Notes: generated from the sequence alone by a model not told the origin. A stretch of DNA of 64,000 bases from Plantago major (GCA_026545765.1 CM048844.1:72091035-72155034); one strand, 5' to 3'. Shown: positions 10,961 to 24,351, counted from the stretch's first letter. A program made the numbers and translations.

Positions 10961-11930
10961 GGTGAGACATATGCATTGTCATTATCTGTGAGTCAATCTA
11001 AATGGATGGAGGAGTTACAATCCAGCTATCAAGGAGATGACAAACTGGTTGAAGTTGTGAGTGAATTAGCATTTGCACCTGCCAACATATCATTGTTTCA
11101 GAGTGATGGTGATATTTGGAGGTATAAGGGAAAAATTTATGTGGGAATTAGGACTGATCTTAGAGGGATAATAGTTCAACATATGCATGAAAGTTCTATT
11201 GGGGGACATTCTGGTGTTACAGCTACTTATAATAGAATGCATATGGTTTTCCTGTGGCCGGGTATGAGATCTATGGTGAGATAGTTTGTACTGTCATGCC
11301 AGGTTTGCCAGCTTAATAAGCCTGAACATGTCAAAACACCTGGTTTATTACATCCACTACCAGTACCAGAAGGGGCTTGGCAACACATCACTATGGATTT
11401 CATTGAGAAACTCCCTAGATCTGAGGGAAAAGATACCATCTGGGTAATTGTGGATAGATATAGCAAGTATAGTCATTTTATTGCTTTATCACATCCAGTT
11501 ACATCAGCTTATCTAGCACAGTTGTTCATGGATAACATATATAAACTTCATGGTTTGCCACAGAGCATTGTGTCAGATAGAGATAAGTTGTTTACAAGTC
11601 AGTTCTGGAGAGAATTATTCGGAGCTATTGGTGTGCAACTCAATATGAGCACAGCTTATCATCCACAGACTGATGGACAATTTGAGAGGGTGAATCAGTG
11701 CTTAGAGACATATTTGAGATGTACAATAGGTCAGTGTCCTAAGAAGTAGAGTAAATAGCTTGCACAAGCTGAATGGTGGTATAATACATCATATCACACT
11801 ACCTTGGATGTGAGTCAATTTCAAGCATTATATGGTTATGTGCCTACTCATCTGGGAATTATACATCATGGGAATTAGATGCATGAGACCATTAAAAATC
11901 AATTGCAGGTTGCAGCTAATAGAATGAAGC
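10961..11930 (+). pseudogene. Ty3/gypsy integrase
   Basis: The zinc-binding HHCC module is seen as HESSIGGHSG and CQVCQ, split by a TAG at 11282-11284. The catalytic core has Asp in TMDFIEKLP, Asp in VSDRDKLF and Glu in FERVNQCLE. A TAG at 11747-11749 ends the open frame after QCPKK. The C-terminal part (AEWWYNTSYHTT, FQALYGYVP) continues with further stops and a shift. Confidence 0.88.
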
Positions 11931-12536
11931 AGTTATAAGCAAAGATCTAAAAGAGAGTTTCAGGTTGGAGATTGGGTATACTTGAAGCTCAAACCATATA
12001 GGAAAATGACTATGAGAGGTTCAAGAGTATGGAAACTCAATCCCGAGTATGCTGGGCCTTTTCAAGTGGAGGAAAGGATTGGAATCTTGGCTTATAAACT
12101 CAATTTGCCTGATGGTAGTAAAATACATCCAACATTCATGTTTCTCTTCTCAAAAAAACATGCGAATACTGCTACAGCTATAGATGTGGGTAAGCTTCCA
12201 CCCATGGATGAAGGACAACTGGTTCTGCAACCAGTAGCTCTGTTGGGTAGAAGGATGATCAAGAAGAATAATGCTGATGTAAGTGAAGTTCTGGTTCAAT
12301 GGGCACACTTACAGGAATATGAAGGTACCTGGGAAGATTGGTACAAGCTGGTGCAGGCATTTCCTTATGTGGATCTGGTTCAATGGGCACACTTACAGAA
12401 ATATGAAGGTACCTGGGAAGATTGGTACAAGCTGGTGCAGGCATTTCCTTATGTGGATGCTTGGGGACAAGCATCAAAAGAAGGAATGGGTAATGTTATG
12501 GTGAAGCCCACGTTCTTGGAGTGTTTCGGGATTTAG
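11931..12536 (+). pseudogene. Integrase C-terminus with duplicated chromodomain-like tail
   Basis: FQVGDWVYLKLKPYRK and YAGPFQVEERIG are the usual integrase C-terminal blocks. They lead to a chromodomain-like tail (EVLVQWAHLQEYEGTWEDW). The last 28 residues of the tail are encoded twice, back to back and in frame. The open frame ends at 12536 and probably overruns into the 3' LTR. Confidence 0.82.
12291..12458 (+). repeat. 84-bp in-frame tandem duplication in the chromodomain tail
   Basis: 12291-12374 and 12375-12458 are 84 bp each and differ at one base (GAA to AAA, Glu to Lys). The low divergence means the duplication is younger than most of the element's decay. Confidence 0.95.
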
Positions 12537-12823
12537 GCCGTCCGGAGCGGCTGTTACTATGGCATGGGAGCGTAACTGTCAATTAGAGGGAGATTAAGAC
12601 GCGTGTCTAGTTGATCCGACGGTTACTGAATGATTTGTTCTTTCTTTTATCCCTTTTAGCTATAAATAGCGATTTCAGCTCAATTGTAACTCACTATTGA
12701 AGATACATTGAAATTGGCTCTCGATTCCTTCGTGAATATCTATTTCGTTCCAAGGTAACTGTTCATAGTTCGTTTGTGCTTGATTATCGATCAAATCTCA
12801 CGTGATTGAGATTTACCGTGACA
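12494..12823 (+). repeat. Putative 3' LTR of the Ty3/gypsy element
   Basis: A purine-rich stretch (AAAAGAAGGAATGGGTAA) precedes TGTTATGG. A TATA box (TATAAATAG) lies at 12661-12669, and the segment can end at GTGACA at 12823. The partner LTR is outside the window, so both borders are guesses; TGTTACTATGG at about 12551 is an alternative start. Confidence 0.5.
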
Positions 12824-13435
12824 TGGAGAAACACGAACAACAACAGATCGAGAAACGCGAGCAGTAGATTGTGTGGCAGAGAGGGGCGATGGTTGAGAGG
12901 TGTTGTGTTGAGAGATGAAGAGAGGCGTGGATTGGCATCAAATTTTGGGAATTTAGGTTTTAACTCCATTTTACATTCTTTTTTCTTTTTTCCAATTTTA
13001 ATGGTCTAATGTGCTAGTGACGAATATAGTTCTGTCACTAATCTTGAGAATCAGTGACGGAATATAATGTCACTATTTAAAGAAAATAATTTGTATTTTT
13101 TAAAGAAAATTATTTAGTGACGGATCCGTATCCGTCAGTACATATCCGTCATTGCTTCGTCACTAAATCGACCCGTGAACTTTGTGCATCTAAGCAGTGA
13201 CGGATTACTGAGGGAATAGTGAGGGATTTGAGTAATTAAAAAATCCCATACAAATCCGTCACTAATTCCGTCATAGATTTTGTGGATGGCATGAATCGTC
13301 ACTGTTCCGTCATTGAACAGTGACAGAATGATTCCGTCACTGTTTGACAGTTTTTTTGTACTTATGTTGCTACATTTGAATCAAACTATATTCAAGTCGA
13401 TGAACTGACGTATATATTACATCATTTATATTTCT
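12824..13435. repeat. Cluster of GTGACGGA / TCCGTCAC words (transposon subterminal-like)
   Basis: From about 13010 to 13350 the words AGTGACGGA and TCCGTCACT recur in both orientations, often as inverted pairs. Such arrays are typical of the subterminal regions of plant CACTA and related DNA transposons. No clear terminal inverted repeat or CACTA end was found, so the class is open. 12824-13010 holds nothing recognisable. Confidence 0.5.
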
Positions 13436-14879
13436 TGTTGGGTTTTTCGGAAAAAAAAAAATTTAAGGTTACGCAGCGGAAAGTTCAATTTTCACCAACA
13501 ATGAACAATTGATAAGCTATATGAAAGCACATACAATTTGTCATAGTATAAAACGAAAGATTACTTGCTATGGCGGTAGATTAAGCTTCCTCGATCTTGA
13601 TGCATTCAACAACGAAACCCTAGATCCGGTTGTTTGTATAAGCGGTCGACCTTAGCTGATCCACATCAATTAAGCACCAAATGCACTTGAGCACAATCTC
13701 GCGTATTGTTAGATTCTTATTCGAATAATTGCTATGATATTATTCTAAGAGAAAAATCTACATAAACAATTTAGTAGAACTATTTGAATTCTTGTGTGAA
13801 TTCATCTATGAATTCTCGTGTGTAAATTATGAAAGGGAATTTTCTATTTATAATGTTTCAATAATCCTTCAAAAGGAAAATTACCAAAACAAAGAACAAG
13901 AAGATTGGAATTAATTATCAAGCAAGAAAGGGAAAAACAAACAACTTCTATAAGCTCTGGGGCGCGTGTTGTGCACGCGCTAGATTTCTTTTATGTCTAG
14001 CGCGTGTGTTACACGCGCCAGGAGGCCCATGTTGGGCGCGTTGCACGCGCCTAGTCTTTAGTCCGTTGGGCCTGTTGGCCCAACAATTTCTTCTCCTTCT
14101 TCTTTTTAACTAGCTCATTGGGCTTGGATCAAATTAAATTCCGTACAAGTGTACTATCTTATAAATACTTAATTAAGTTCAAATAAATCCAATCTAACTT
14201 AATTAAATGTTTTCTATCAAATACAAAATCTCCCATTAAATATATTTAAATCAATAATATATTTAATGCAATTAACATTTAATTGTTTTCTATCAAATGT
14301 AAAATGCTTCATAATATGAATTAAATATCCATAATCCAATTAGATATCTAATTAAATTAAATGTTCAATCCAAATAACATTTAATTAATTCCAACATACG
14401 ATTGGTGCAACAATTACTATATTGTGTGACCCTTAGGGCCTTATGTATATCAGGCACTAATCAAATTAAGGTTCGGGCGAACTCCTAGACGATTCACTAG
14501 ACACTCTTTGATATATAACTACGTTTGTGTGGACTTATACAAACTCCCCTAAATGTAGAGCTTATGATGGTACAATCCTTTCATTTACGAATACTCGATT
14601 AAGACTAGAACTCGATATTGTGTATGTTCCAATAACTTAATCACCATCTCTCAATCGTATTAGTTGATCCTTGATATATTCGAACACCATTTCGAATATA
14701 TATCCAATGCATTGGCCAATGACTAACGATCAACTAAATATGAGAAGTAGAGTATTCTCTCAAATTCTATTACGAGGAATGAATTCTATCTTGGCTCAAC
14801 GACGACTTCCCTATATATGCTCCATGATTTACCCAGCGCACGCCTTATCTACCCCCTCAGGAGTGCAAGCGTTGGTCAT
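13436..14879 (-). mobile_element. Copia-type LTR material, left part
   Basis: Starts TGTTGGGTTTTTCGG and is similar over several hundred bases to 31961-32640 (shared AGCTATATGAAAGCACA, GCGGTTGACCTT and TTGAGCACAATC-type words). A minus-strand TATA-like box (ATTATAAATAG) lies near 13840. GC-rich palindromic words lie about 110 bp upstream of it. The inner LTR border is uncertain (a TTCCAACA at 14396 is one candidate). The block continues after the inserted solo LTR. Confidence 0.6.
13961..14056 (-). repeat. GC-rich palindromic words upstream of the copia LTR TATA box
   Basis: Three inverted-repeat words in about 95 bp of otherwise AT-rich sequence: GGCGCGTGTTGTGCACGCGC, GCGCGTGTGTTACACGCGC and GGGCGCGTTGCACGCGCC. 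Each folds on itself. Confidence 0.75.
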
Positions 14880-16367
14880 TGATGTGCACTCGGGAAATTT
14901 AATTCATTGTAGAGACTGTAATTCCCAAATAATCAAAAGATTAAATTTATAGTAGCCAAAGCTCACTAACACACAATTTATAGCGGTAAGTTAACTCGAG
15001 ATGTCGTTCTCCCGGGAATAACGATCGATTGAAATAGAATATTAATTGGTTGATTTTCAATAAAAAGTAAATAACAGATTTTTTGGGTTTTTATGAATAA
15101 GGAAAATAAACATGTAAGCAAATAAATAACTAAAATAGGAATTGATAAACTAAGAACTTATAAAGTAAAGCATGTAAGCGTTAACCTTCACCTTGATAAC
15201 TAGTTTATATCAGGAATAATATATAGCGATAGTTACGGCTGAAGAGTCACACAAGTCACATATCATATACCAAGGCGCAGTCAGTAAAGATACCCTATGT
15301 AGACTATCGTCTAGCTAAAAGCTGTCACCAGTTGCTAGCTCAACTTCATACCTCAGGCAGTATACCAACCTATAGACACAGCAGATACCTCATAATCTCA
15401 TGCAAAAAATACTCATGCCTCGCGAAAACATAAAGAATCTAAGCATATTCCTTAAACAGCACAGATATGAACAACAATCGCAGAACCAACAAAGATGCTA
15501 AAACTATTCCATCATATATAAACCAAATAATCAAAGATCCCGGCTAACCCTTACAAGTTTGAATTAGCCTGACATAACAGAAAGTAAATTAACAAAAGAA
15601 ATTGAAATCATGTTTGAAACAACCTAACCATAGAAGATGGCGAGTGTCGACCCTCTGCTTCTCCTCTTCGATTCCTCCTTGCTTGATTGATCTTGAAGTC
15701 TTCTTGGATGCTTGCTGACGACTAGGGGTTTGGGGTTTCACTTCCCCGAGGACTGGTTCTCTTTAGAGAAGAGCTAACTATTTCTCTCTCTAGGAGAGTT
15801 GCTTTTTGATGTCTCTCCCTGAAATCTGCAACCCTGAGGTCATATTTATAGGTGAATTTCTAGCCTCCAAACCTCCATTCTCCAATAAAGAAGGTTTAGA
15901 AAGGCGGGCTTCAGACTGACATGCCAGAAATCAGCCCAGAAGCCGAACAGCAGGTGCACTGCGGTCCCCTAGCGGCCGCTAGGCGGCCGCAGAATGCGAT
16001 ATCTCCAGGTTATATCTGTAATCCTCCGTTCTTCAATTTCGGGCTTCGTAACTTCGTTTTCTCGAAAAGTTGTCGTCTTTAGAGTTGTAGCATCTTCAAT
16101 TATATTCCTACTGTCTGGTCGCATGACATGTTTTGGCTCCTTGAACTTCGTGCAACGGTTGATCTGGCGTATTTGCTTCCTTTTCCCAAATTAGCACAAT
16201 TATGCTGTTTTGGCGCCTGAAATCGTGCAAATCCTCAAAATTGCGATTATGACCTACAGAAAACACGCAAAGTTGGTAAATGACCATAAAACGATATAAA
16301 TATTGAATCTAAGGCAAATAACAAAGGTCTAAAAGCATGATATATCGCACATTTCGTTGTCACATCA
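14880..16367 (-). mobile_element. Solo LTR with perfect GTCAT target duplication
   Basis: Begins TGATGTG and ends CACATCA (perfect 7-bp inverted ends). GTCAT lies on both sides (14875-14879 and 16368-16372). A minus-strand TATA box (TATAAATATGACC) lies near 15840. The 14-bp palindrome CTAGCGGCCGCTAG lies about 120 bp upstream of it. Its outer 260 bp are also found at 45753-46012. No coding. An internal AACTCGAGATGTCG/GGGAATAAC segment resembles the U5 end of the Tat/Athila-type LTRs at 41624 and 44484, so it is probably a related gypsy family. Confidence 0.85.
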
Positions 16368-16964
16368 GTCATGGCCAAAGTACATCACTTGACACATGAA
16401 GTCGTATTGACCTCAAGTCGAAGGACTATTACATCACTCTATATGCCGATACTTCCATAGACACATAAACAGAATACATCAAATGGTCTATCGGTAGGGT
16501 ATAACGGCACTCTGTAAAGTGTCCATGTGTCCATCATGAATAATCGAGTTATTCGTAGTAGTGAGAACCACTACATCCCTCTAAAGATATGATGTAGACC
16601 ACATGCCAATCTTCAATATCCCAAGGATATTATGCATCATCGATATCCCATTCTCGATGATCATTGATTGGGGCGATGTAAGAGCTTATGCTATATTACG
16701 CAAATATTGTCCGCTTTGGGTCGGAATCCATACAGATTTGATTTTTGGAATCATTCAAAAGGCATACTATGTTAGAGTGGTTCTCTAGTTGTATACCTTT
16801 TTTGATTACTCTCGTTCTCAACTAATGTGAGATGTGGGGTATTGCATTCTCCACTCATTAAATTGTTCGATGTCCTGTCGAACCACTAGATGGGGTAGGC
16901 ATGTCCTGGAAACAACCATCCACACCATTCGAGAGTTTGGGGACGGTTTGGCTTTAATACATTT
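16368..16964 (-). mobile_element. Copia-type LTR material, right part, grading into a TRIM-like LTR
   Basis: Continues the block cut at 14879. The stretch from about 16690 to 16853 (GTCCGCTTTGGGTC, CAAAAGGCATACTATG, AATGTGAGATGTGGGG) resembles the TRIM-like LTR at 16965-17185, so two diverged copies may flank a 110-bp spacer. Borders are not certain. Confidence 0.4.
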
Positions 16965-17185
16965 TGTAACGACCCGATGAGACCTAACCATTTGCGCCGG
17001 TGCGATTATGTATGACTTGGACCACACATGCCACGCTAATGTGTTATTGTGCGTGTTGAACTAGCGCCCGCACGGATTTAATTTTTAAATCACCCAAAAT
17101 GTCCCGTACTATGTGAGAGTGGTGATTTCCTTATATACCATTTATTTATATGGTTCTTAACCGATGTGGGATGTTAAGTATAACA
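16965..17185 (+). repeat. TRIM-like solo LTR
   Basis: Starts TGTAACGACCC and ends TTAAGTATAACA. It has the CGATGTGGGATGTTA motif and a TATATACC box as in many small plant TRIM LTRs. No clear 5-bp target duplication is visible. Confidence 0.45.
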
Positions 17186-18842
<1,657 letters not shown>

Positions 18843-19155
18843 TGTAACGTCCCAAAATTTCAAGTCAAGTGCAAAGAGTTTAAAGGATCGAAAACGCTAC
18901 TCATACCAATAAAGTGTACCTTTTTTTTTCGGGAACCCATCTATAAAAACTCAATTAAGTGTGCTTGCTCTGGATAAATCTTAGGATGGGTGACCAACTG
19001 GGAAGTCTCCCGGTGCGCACAAGTGAGGATAAAGTGCGCGGAAAATTACATGTGTTGGTACAATGGGGCCAGCATATCTCCCGAAGAGCTACCCATGAAT
19101 AACCATGCCGGCCCAAAGGATCGGGACTCGGTCCATTAGTGGTCCGGTTCGTTAA
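18843..19155 (+). mobile_element. Cassandra-type solo LTR carrying a 5S rRNA-derived region
   Basis: Starts TGTAACGTCCC; the right end (GGTCCGGTTCGTTA) looks like a worn version of the expected TTACA end. The internal 125 bp align in order with plant 5S rRNA: CATACCA near the start, AACCCATC, the A-box-like AATTAAGTGTGCTTG (about 18952-18966) and the C-box-like AGGATGGGTGACC (about 18983-18995), then CTGGGAAGTC. 5S-derived LTRs are the hallmark of Cassandra TRIM elements. Substitutions and an inserted T-run show it is an old copy. Confidence 0.8.
18897..19020 (+). ncRNA. Degenerate 5S rRNA-like segment within the Cassandra-type LTR
   Basis: Keeps recognisable pol III A-box and C-box words but has lost several conserved helices and carries a T9 insertion, itself a pol III terminator signal. 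It should not be annotated as a working 5S gene. Confidence 0.65.
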
Positions 19156-19634
19156 AAAAAAACACTCAATTGAAATTGGACCTCTAATTGCAGCACAAGA
19201 ATTAATATTAGAAAGAGACTGAGATTGGATCACTCTTAATTAATCATGTAGCATTAATGTACACTGAGATTCCATGTGCATACCATAAAAGTCAACTTCA
19301 AATTAAAATGCAATTTATTCCACACTTGAATCCCCAGCTTGCTTCATGTGCCCCTCTTAGATCTCAGAATTAGAGCCAGTCAGCCAGACCTTCAGTTCAA
19401 CACAATCGAACTCCCAGCTGACACTGCAAATGTGCACCAGGGTCGGTTCTAAGTCTATACAGAATGTTCACCCGCACACAAAGTCCTACATTTTTAAGGG
19501 TCACACAATTTCAGTATCATGGTATAGTGATAGAGTGTTAAATATGAGTAAAATATGTTTCAAAATATTAATATATGATTTTGTTTCAAATAACACTTGC
19601 AATGTTACATTTTAAAGTGATATATTATGTATAC
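19156..19634. other. Unassigned intergenic sequence
   Basis: No gene or repeat recognised; AT-rich, with short uninformative ORFs. Confidence 0.4.
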
Positions 19635-19636
19635 TA

Positions 19637-20901
19637 CTCCCCTCGTTCCAGTTTCATCTTCTCTCATTCCGTTTTGGCCTGTCCCAACATCATCTTCTCA
19701 TCTCTTAAATAGAAAATATCCCTCATACTTTATACACTATCTTTACTACTTTATTCACCTGGAGCAAAGGCGAAAGCGTTAGCGTAAGAGCGCTAAAATT
19801 TAAAAAATCTAGAAAGCGCGAGCGCCTTAGAGCGCATGTATTAATTAAATAAAAATATTTTTATTTATAGAATTATTAATAATTTTCATGAATAATTAAA
19901 TTAGAATCCATCATATTTCGACATTATTGTCAATTTTATAAAATATAAATTGATAAACAATGCAAAATACTAAAAAATAGTTTATCGGATTAACTGAGAA
20001 TTTCATGATCATATAAATTAGTAGGTATTTCATCACCAAACGTAAGATTTGCTAGTAACAATAAGTGTTGTTAATGACAAAGCATCGTAAGATCAAAATT
20101 TCGCAAATAACAGAGCGCAGTTTAATATTTTGGCAAAATTTTCTTTTTCTTTATAAAAATTGAACCTTAAATTGTTTTCCAAAAGACTTATGTCATGTAG
20201 TCACATTATACATGCAATAGTTGGTGCTCGAAGCAAGTTCAAATGACCATTAGTTGATGTCAAAAGAAAAAAATTGTCATGTATAAATAAACTTTTTAAG
20301 GTCAGTCAAATGATGATCAAATCGGACATACACCAGAGGAGATGGAATTCACTAGAGAAAGCAAGCCGATCGTCGACTGGTTGGGACAATGGTGTGAGTG
20401 AAGAAGAAGGTGGAGTGGTAACGCTGCGGAACGAAAGCGATACAGAGAAGAAAAGTAGAAAATGAAGCTGCATAGCTTTTTTTTATTAGGTTAATGGAAA
20501 TTTGGGTATCTTCCTTATTCGTGTTTAATCCGCCTTAGTTCACGAGTTTACCATGAAATAATTCTTTACAATGTCTTAGTTCACACACTTGTGTATCTAG
20601 TTTAAAGATTTATGTCTTTTGTAATGCGCGCTTTAAGAATTCTTAGAGCGAGCTTTTAGTTTTTATAAATCGAGCTCTAAGAAATCTTAGAGCGAGTTCG
20701 AAGGAGCTCTAAGCTCTCAAAGCGCGAGAGCGAGCTCTGAGCACCTTTGAGATCTCAAAAACGAGCTTTAAGGTGATCTAAATCATACTTTATTCACTCT
20801 ATTTCATACTTTATTACCATCTCTCTTACTTTATTCAATTTTCTTTTAAATCTCGTGTCCTAGCCCGCGGGAATTGAAGATGAAACCAGGGACGGAGGGA
20901 G
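19637..20901. mobile_element. Stowaway (Tc1/mariner) MITE with a nested insertion
   Basis: Inverted ends CTCCCCTCGTTCC...GGGACGGAGGGAG with TA on both sides. The inner terminal part (GTTTCATCTTC / GAAGATGAAAC) also pairs. The total of 1265 bp is far longer than a typical Stowaway, but it drops to about 240 bp when the 19759-20785 insertion is set aside. Confidence 0.85.
19759..20785. mobile_element. Unclassified 1.03-kb insertion within the Stowaway MITE
   Basis: Bounded by a 12-bp direct repeat TACTTTATTCAC (19747-19758 and 20786-20797). Both ends are dense in GAGCG/CGCTC words, a subterminal repeat pattern seen in hAT-like elements, with an AT-rich middle. The repeat length does not fit hAT exactly; part of it may be native Stowaway sequence. 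Confidence 0.5.
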
Positions 20902-21051
20902 TATTTTATTAGAAAACTAAATTTAAATTTTATATATGAATCTTTTATTATTTTTAATATATATATTGATATGTGGGGTCCATTTTAAAAATTTCGCATG
21001 GGACCTCGAAATCTTTGGACTGGCCCTGGTGTGCACAATTACTTTGGTCTT

Positions 21052-21540
<489 letters not shown>

Positions 21541-21943
21541 TCAGTGGACAACTATCAGAGTTGTGAAGTTGAATACTTAATTTAAGTTAAATTGGACCCA
21601 TTTGTAATCTATATGTAAATTAGACTTTAATTACAAAAAAATAAATATGTTTTCCCTAATATAATTTCAAACCCTAATTCTACCCAACAAAATAAATTCA
21701 TCATTATTGTTTGCATTGCAGCAAATTTATATCTCTTATAATTTCTACCCATACAAAATCAATTCATCATTATTAATTGGTTTAGTCCATCTTCCCCAAT
21801 TAAATTAAAAAAATCAATTTTCACTGACTTTAACCCTAATTCAACTAAAAAAAAGCATCAATTATCTGAAACACCGATATTAATCGTATACATTTTTCGT
21901 AATTGGGTGCCGCAATAACACGCGTAGTGTGTTCGCAGTTCTA

Positions 21944-21944
<1 letters not shown>
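21541..21944 (+). mobile_element. Non-autonomous Helitron-like element (unit B)
   Basis: Starts TCAGTGGACAAC and ends GCAGTTCTAG, with the hairpin AACACGCGTAGTGTGTT ending about 11 nt before CTAG. It sits between A and T inside an (AT)n tract. TC start, subterminal hairpin, CTAG end and A|T insertion are the Helitron rules. 404 bp, non-coding. Confidence 0.7.

Positions 21945-22015
<71 letters not shown>
21945..22015. repeat. (AT)n microsatellite
   Basis: About 33 AT units directly after the CTAG of unit B. Confidence 0.97.
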
Positions 22016-22017
<2 letters not shown>

Positions 22018-22547
22018 AGTGGACAGCCATCATAGTAATGCAATTGAGAACTTATATTAAGTTAAAGTGGTTCATTTGAAATATATATGTAAATGATACT
22101 TTAATTTACAAAAAAAAAAAGAAACTTTCTTCTCCAATTATATTACATAGCCATAATTCATCCCCAACAAGTCTCGAGAGAGACTGACTTATAGAAAGAC
22201 AAAAAAATATGGACAAACATTACAGTTATATCCAAAAAAATTACATTACACATATACTTAAAAACATTAATCCGCCTCTCAAGTCTCTCACTAATGCACA
22301 TCTCTTTCAAGACTTTGTGCACAAAATCAATTCATCGTTAAAAAGACAACGATAATCAATCTTTCTTATCCATCTTATCAAATTAAATTTAAACATATCA
22401 ATTTTCACAAATTCAAACCCTAATACAACTCGAGAAAATTTAATCAATTATCATAAACAATGATATTAATTACTTGACTTTATATACTTTTTACATAATT
22501 TGTAATTAGGTGTCATAATACACGCGTAACATGTTCTCACATTATAG
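22016..22547 (+). mobile_element. Helitron-like unit C (diverged)
   Basis: Begins AAGTGGACAGCCATCA, similar to the start of unit B, and ends in a degenerate hairpin (ACACGCGTAACATGT) followed by ATTATAG. Third member of the tandem set; ends are eroded. Confidence 0.5.
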
Positions 22548-22618
22548 TATACTACTATATGTACTGTGGAGATAGGGGTGCGGTTGGTGGCGACCGGTGG
22601 TCTTACATATTCAAATTC

Positions 22619-24180
22619 AATTTTTTTTTTTTTGAGAAGAAACGATATTGCATTAACCAACAGACTGAACAGTACAAATCATGAAGTACACCTCACACTT
22701 GACTACCTAGCACCTCTAGCAAGCGAATGTGCAACGTCGTTACAACTGCGTCTAACAAACTGTAATTTAAACGACGAAAAGGAAGCTGCTAGAATTCTAA
22801 TATTGCTCAACACCGGCCTGATCGGAGACTGATCCATAGAGGTACTATAAAAGCGCGTCACCAGAGCTAAGCAATCAACCTCGAAGATAACATCAGACCA
22901 CCATTCTCCTAAAGCCCATTGAACCGCCGTCATCAAAGCTACCGCTTCTGCTACCTCTGGGGAAAGGGGCTGATACAACGCTCCGCTCTTTGAAGAAACC
23001 TCCTGGCCTACACTGTCTCAAGCCACCATACCCATACCCACAGTGCGTCCATTACAAAGCAAAGCTGCATCAACGTTCACTTTGATAAAACCGGGAGGTG
23101 GAGGATTCCATACCGCGTGTACATGCACCAAATCAGGATTAGTAGGCGTGAGATCAGAAAAAGTAATAGTCGCAAGGTGAAAGAAACTGAAGACAAAGTT
23201 GGACACTTCCCCAGGTTGTTGGACACGCTCGCCGTGAAGAACTTGGTTATGATGATACCACAAAGTCCACATCACAATTAACACAAGTTGTTGTCCAATG
23301 TTGTCGAAACATTGAAGAAGGTGACATAGTGCCCACACCTGACGGCTAAAACAACAATCTCTGAACATGTGCATCATTGACTAGTCTCCCAAATCGCAAA
23401 TAGGACAAGTAGCAACTTGGACCAAATGTCTATTTCTAAGGGTCTATAGAATTGGTAGAGCTCGTGTACACGCGCGCCAAACACATATTTTGACCTTGAC
23501 TGGAACCTTTATGCGCCAAATAAACATTCAATCCCTGAGCAACGATGAGCTAATCCCCCAGCAGAGTGTGAAGACTGAAGCTTAGAAAGATCCCGAGCAA
23601 CGTAATAAGCAGTTTTAACCGTGTAATGACCTGATTTAGAGTAATGCCACACCCTTCGGTCTGGGACATCAAAATCAGCTAAAGGGATGTTGAGGATTGC
23701 AGAGGCTTCATCGGAATCCAAAGTTTGGTCGATGAGTGTTGTATTCCATTTTCTTGGTGCTTGTAACATAAGATCAGAAACTCGTACATCTGCCAGCGGG
23801 CCATAAGCACCCCTATAGGGCGAAACCACCCGACCTCGGTAACCAAGGATCATGCCAAACATTAATTAATTTCCCTGTTCCAACTTGAAAGCACATACCC
23901 ACCTTGAGGATACCCTTGGTGCTCATAATACTCGCCAAGTATACGATGGATTTCCTCTAATCGATGCAGAAAAGAAGTCTGAATCAGGGTAATACTTGGC
24001 CTTAAGCAACCTTGACAGAAGAGCGTCTGGTTGAGTAATGAGACGCCACCCTTGTTTTGCAAGCATGGGCATATTAGAAGATTTCCAAGTCCCTAAAACC
24101 CATTCCACATCACATTTACTTTCACAAAGGCGATCCCAGGCCCTTGATTGCCCCACCAAAATGAAGCTACCATCGAATTA
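22619..24180 (-). pseudogene. 5'-truncated L1-type LINE (RT end, zf-RVT, RNase H)
   Basis: On the minus strand, from right to left: the end of RT (MLAKQGWRLI, LLKAKYYPD), the zf-RVT region (about 23380-23860), then an RNase H-like domain (FIKVNVDAALLCNGR, AEAVALMTAVQWAL, FEVDCLALVTRF and NDVAHSLAR at about 22700-23110). The element ends with a poly-A seen here as a T-run at 22619-22634. Several frameshifts and stops separate the pieces. Only the 3' third is present, the usual result of incomplete reverse transcription. Confidence 0.82.
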
Positions 24181-24351
24181 ATTCTTGTAACAAAGTTTTG
24201 GGTAACCTAAAATGAACTTTTTAAACTTTTGCATCTTGCCCCATTAAAATTTCTAAAGTAACATTAGCTATATTCCTGACTCTATGGTCCCATGAATCTC
24301 TATGTACTAAATGGAAGTTTTCACTTAAACCATAATGACATGTAAACATAG
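24181..24351 (-). other. Unassigned sequence with a short coding-like minus frame
   Basis: A short minus-strand frame reads HYGLSENFHLVHRDSWDHR and onward without a stop for about 45 codons; not recognised. It could be a fragment of an older repeat. Confidence 0.25.

Noticed and set aside
12784..13009. Overlapping ORFs after the gypsy LTR
   Set aside because: Low complexity, no family resemblance, and the region straddles a probable LTR border.
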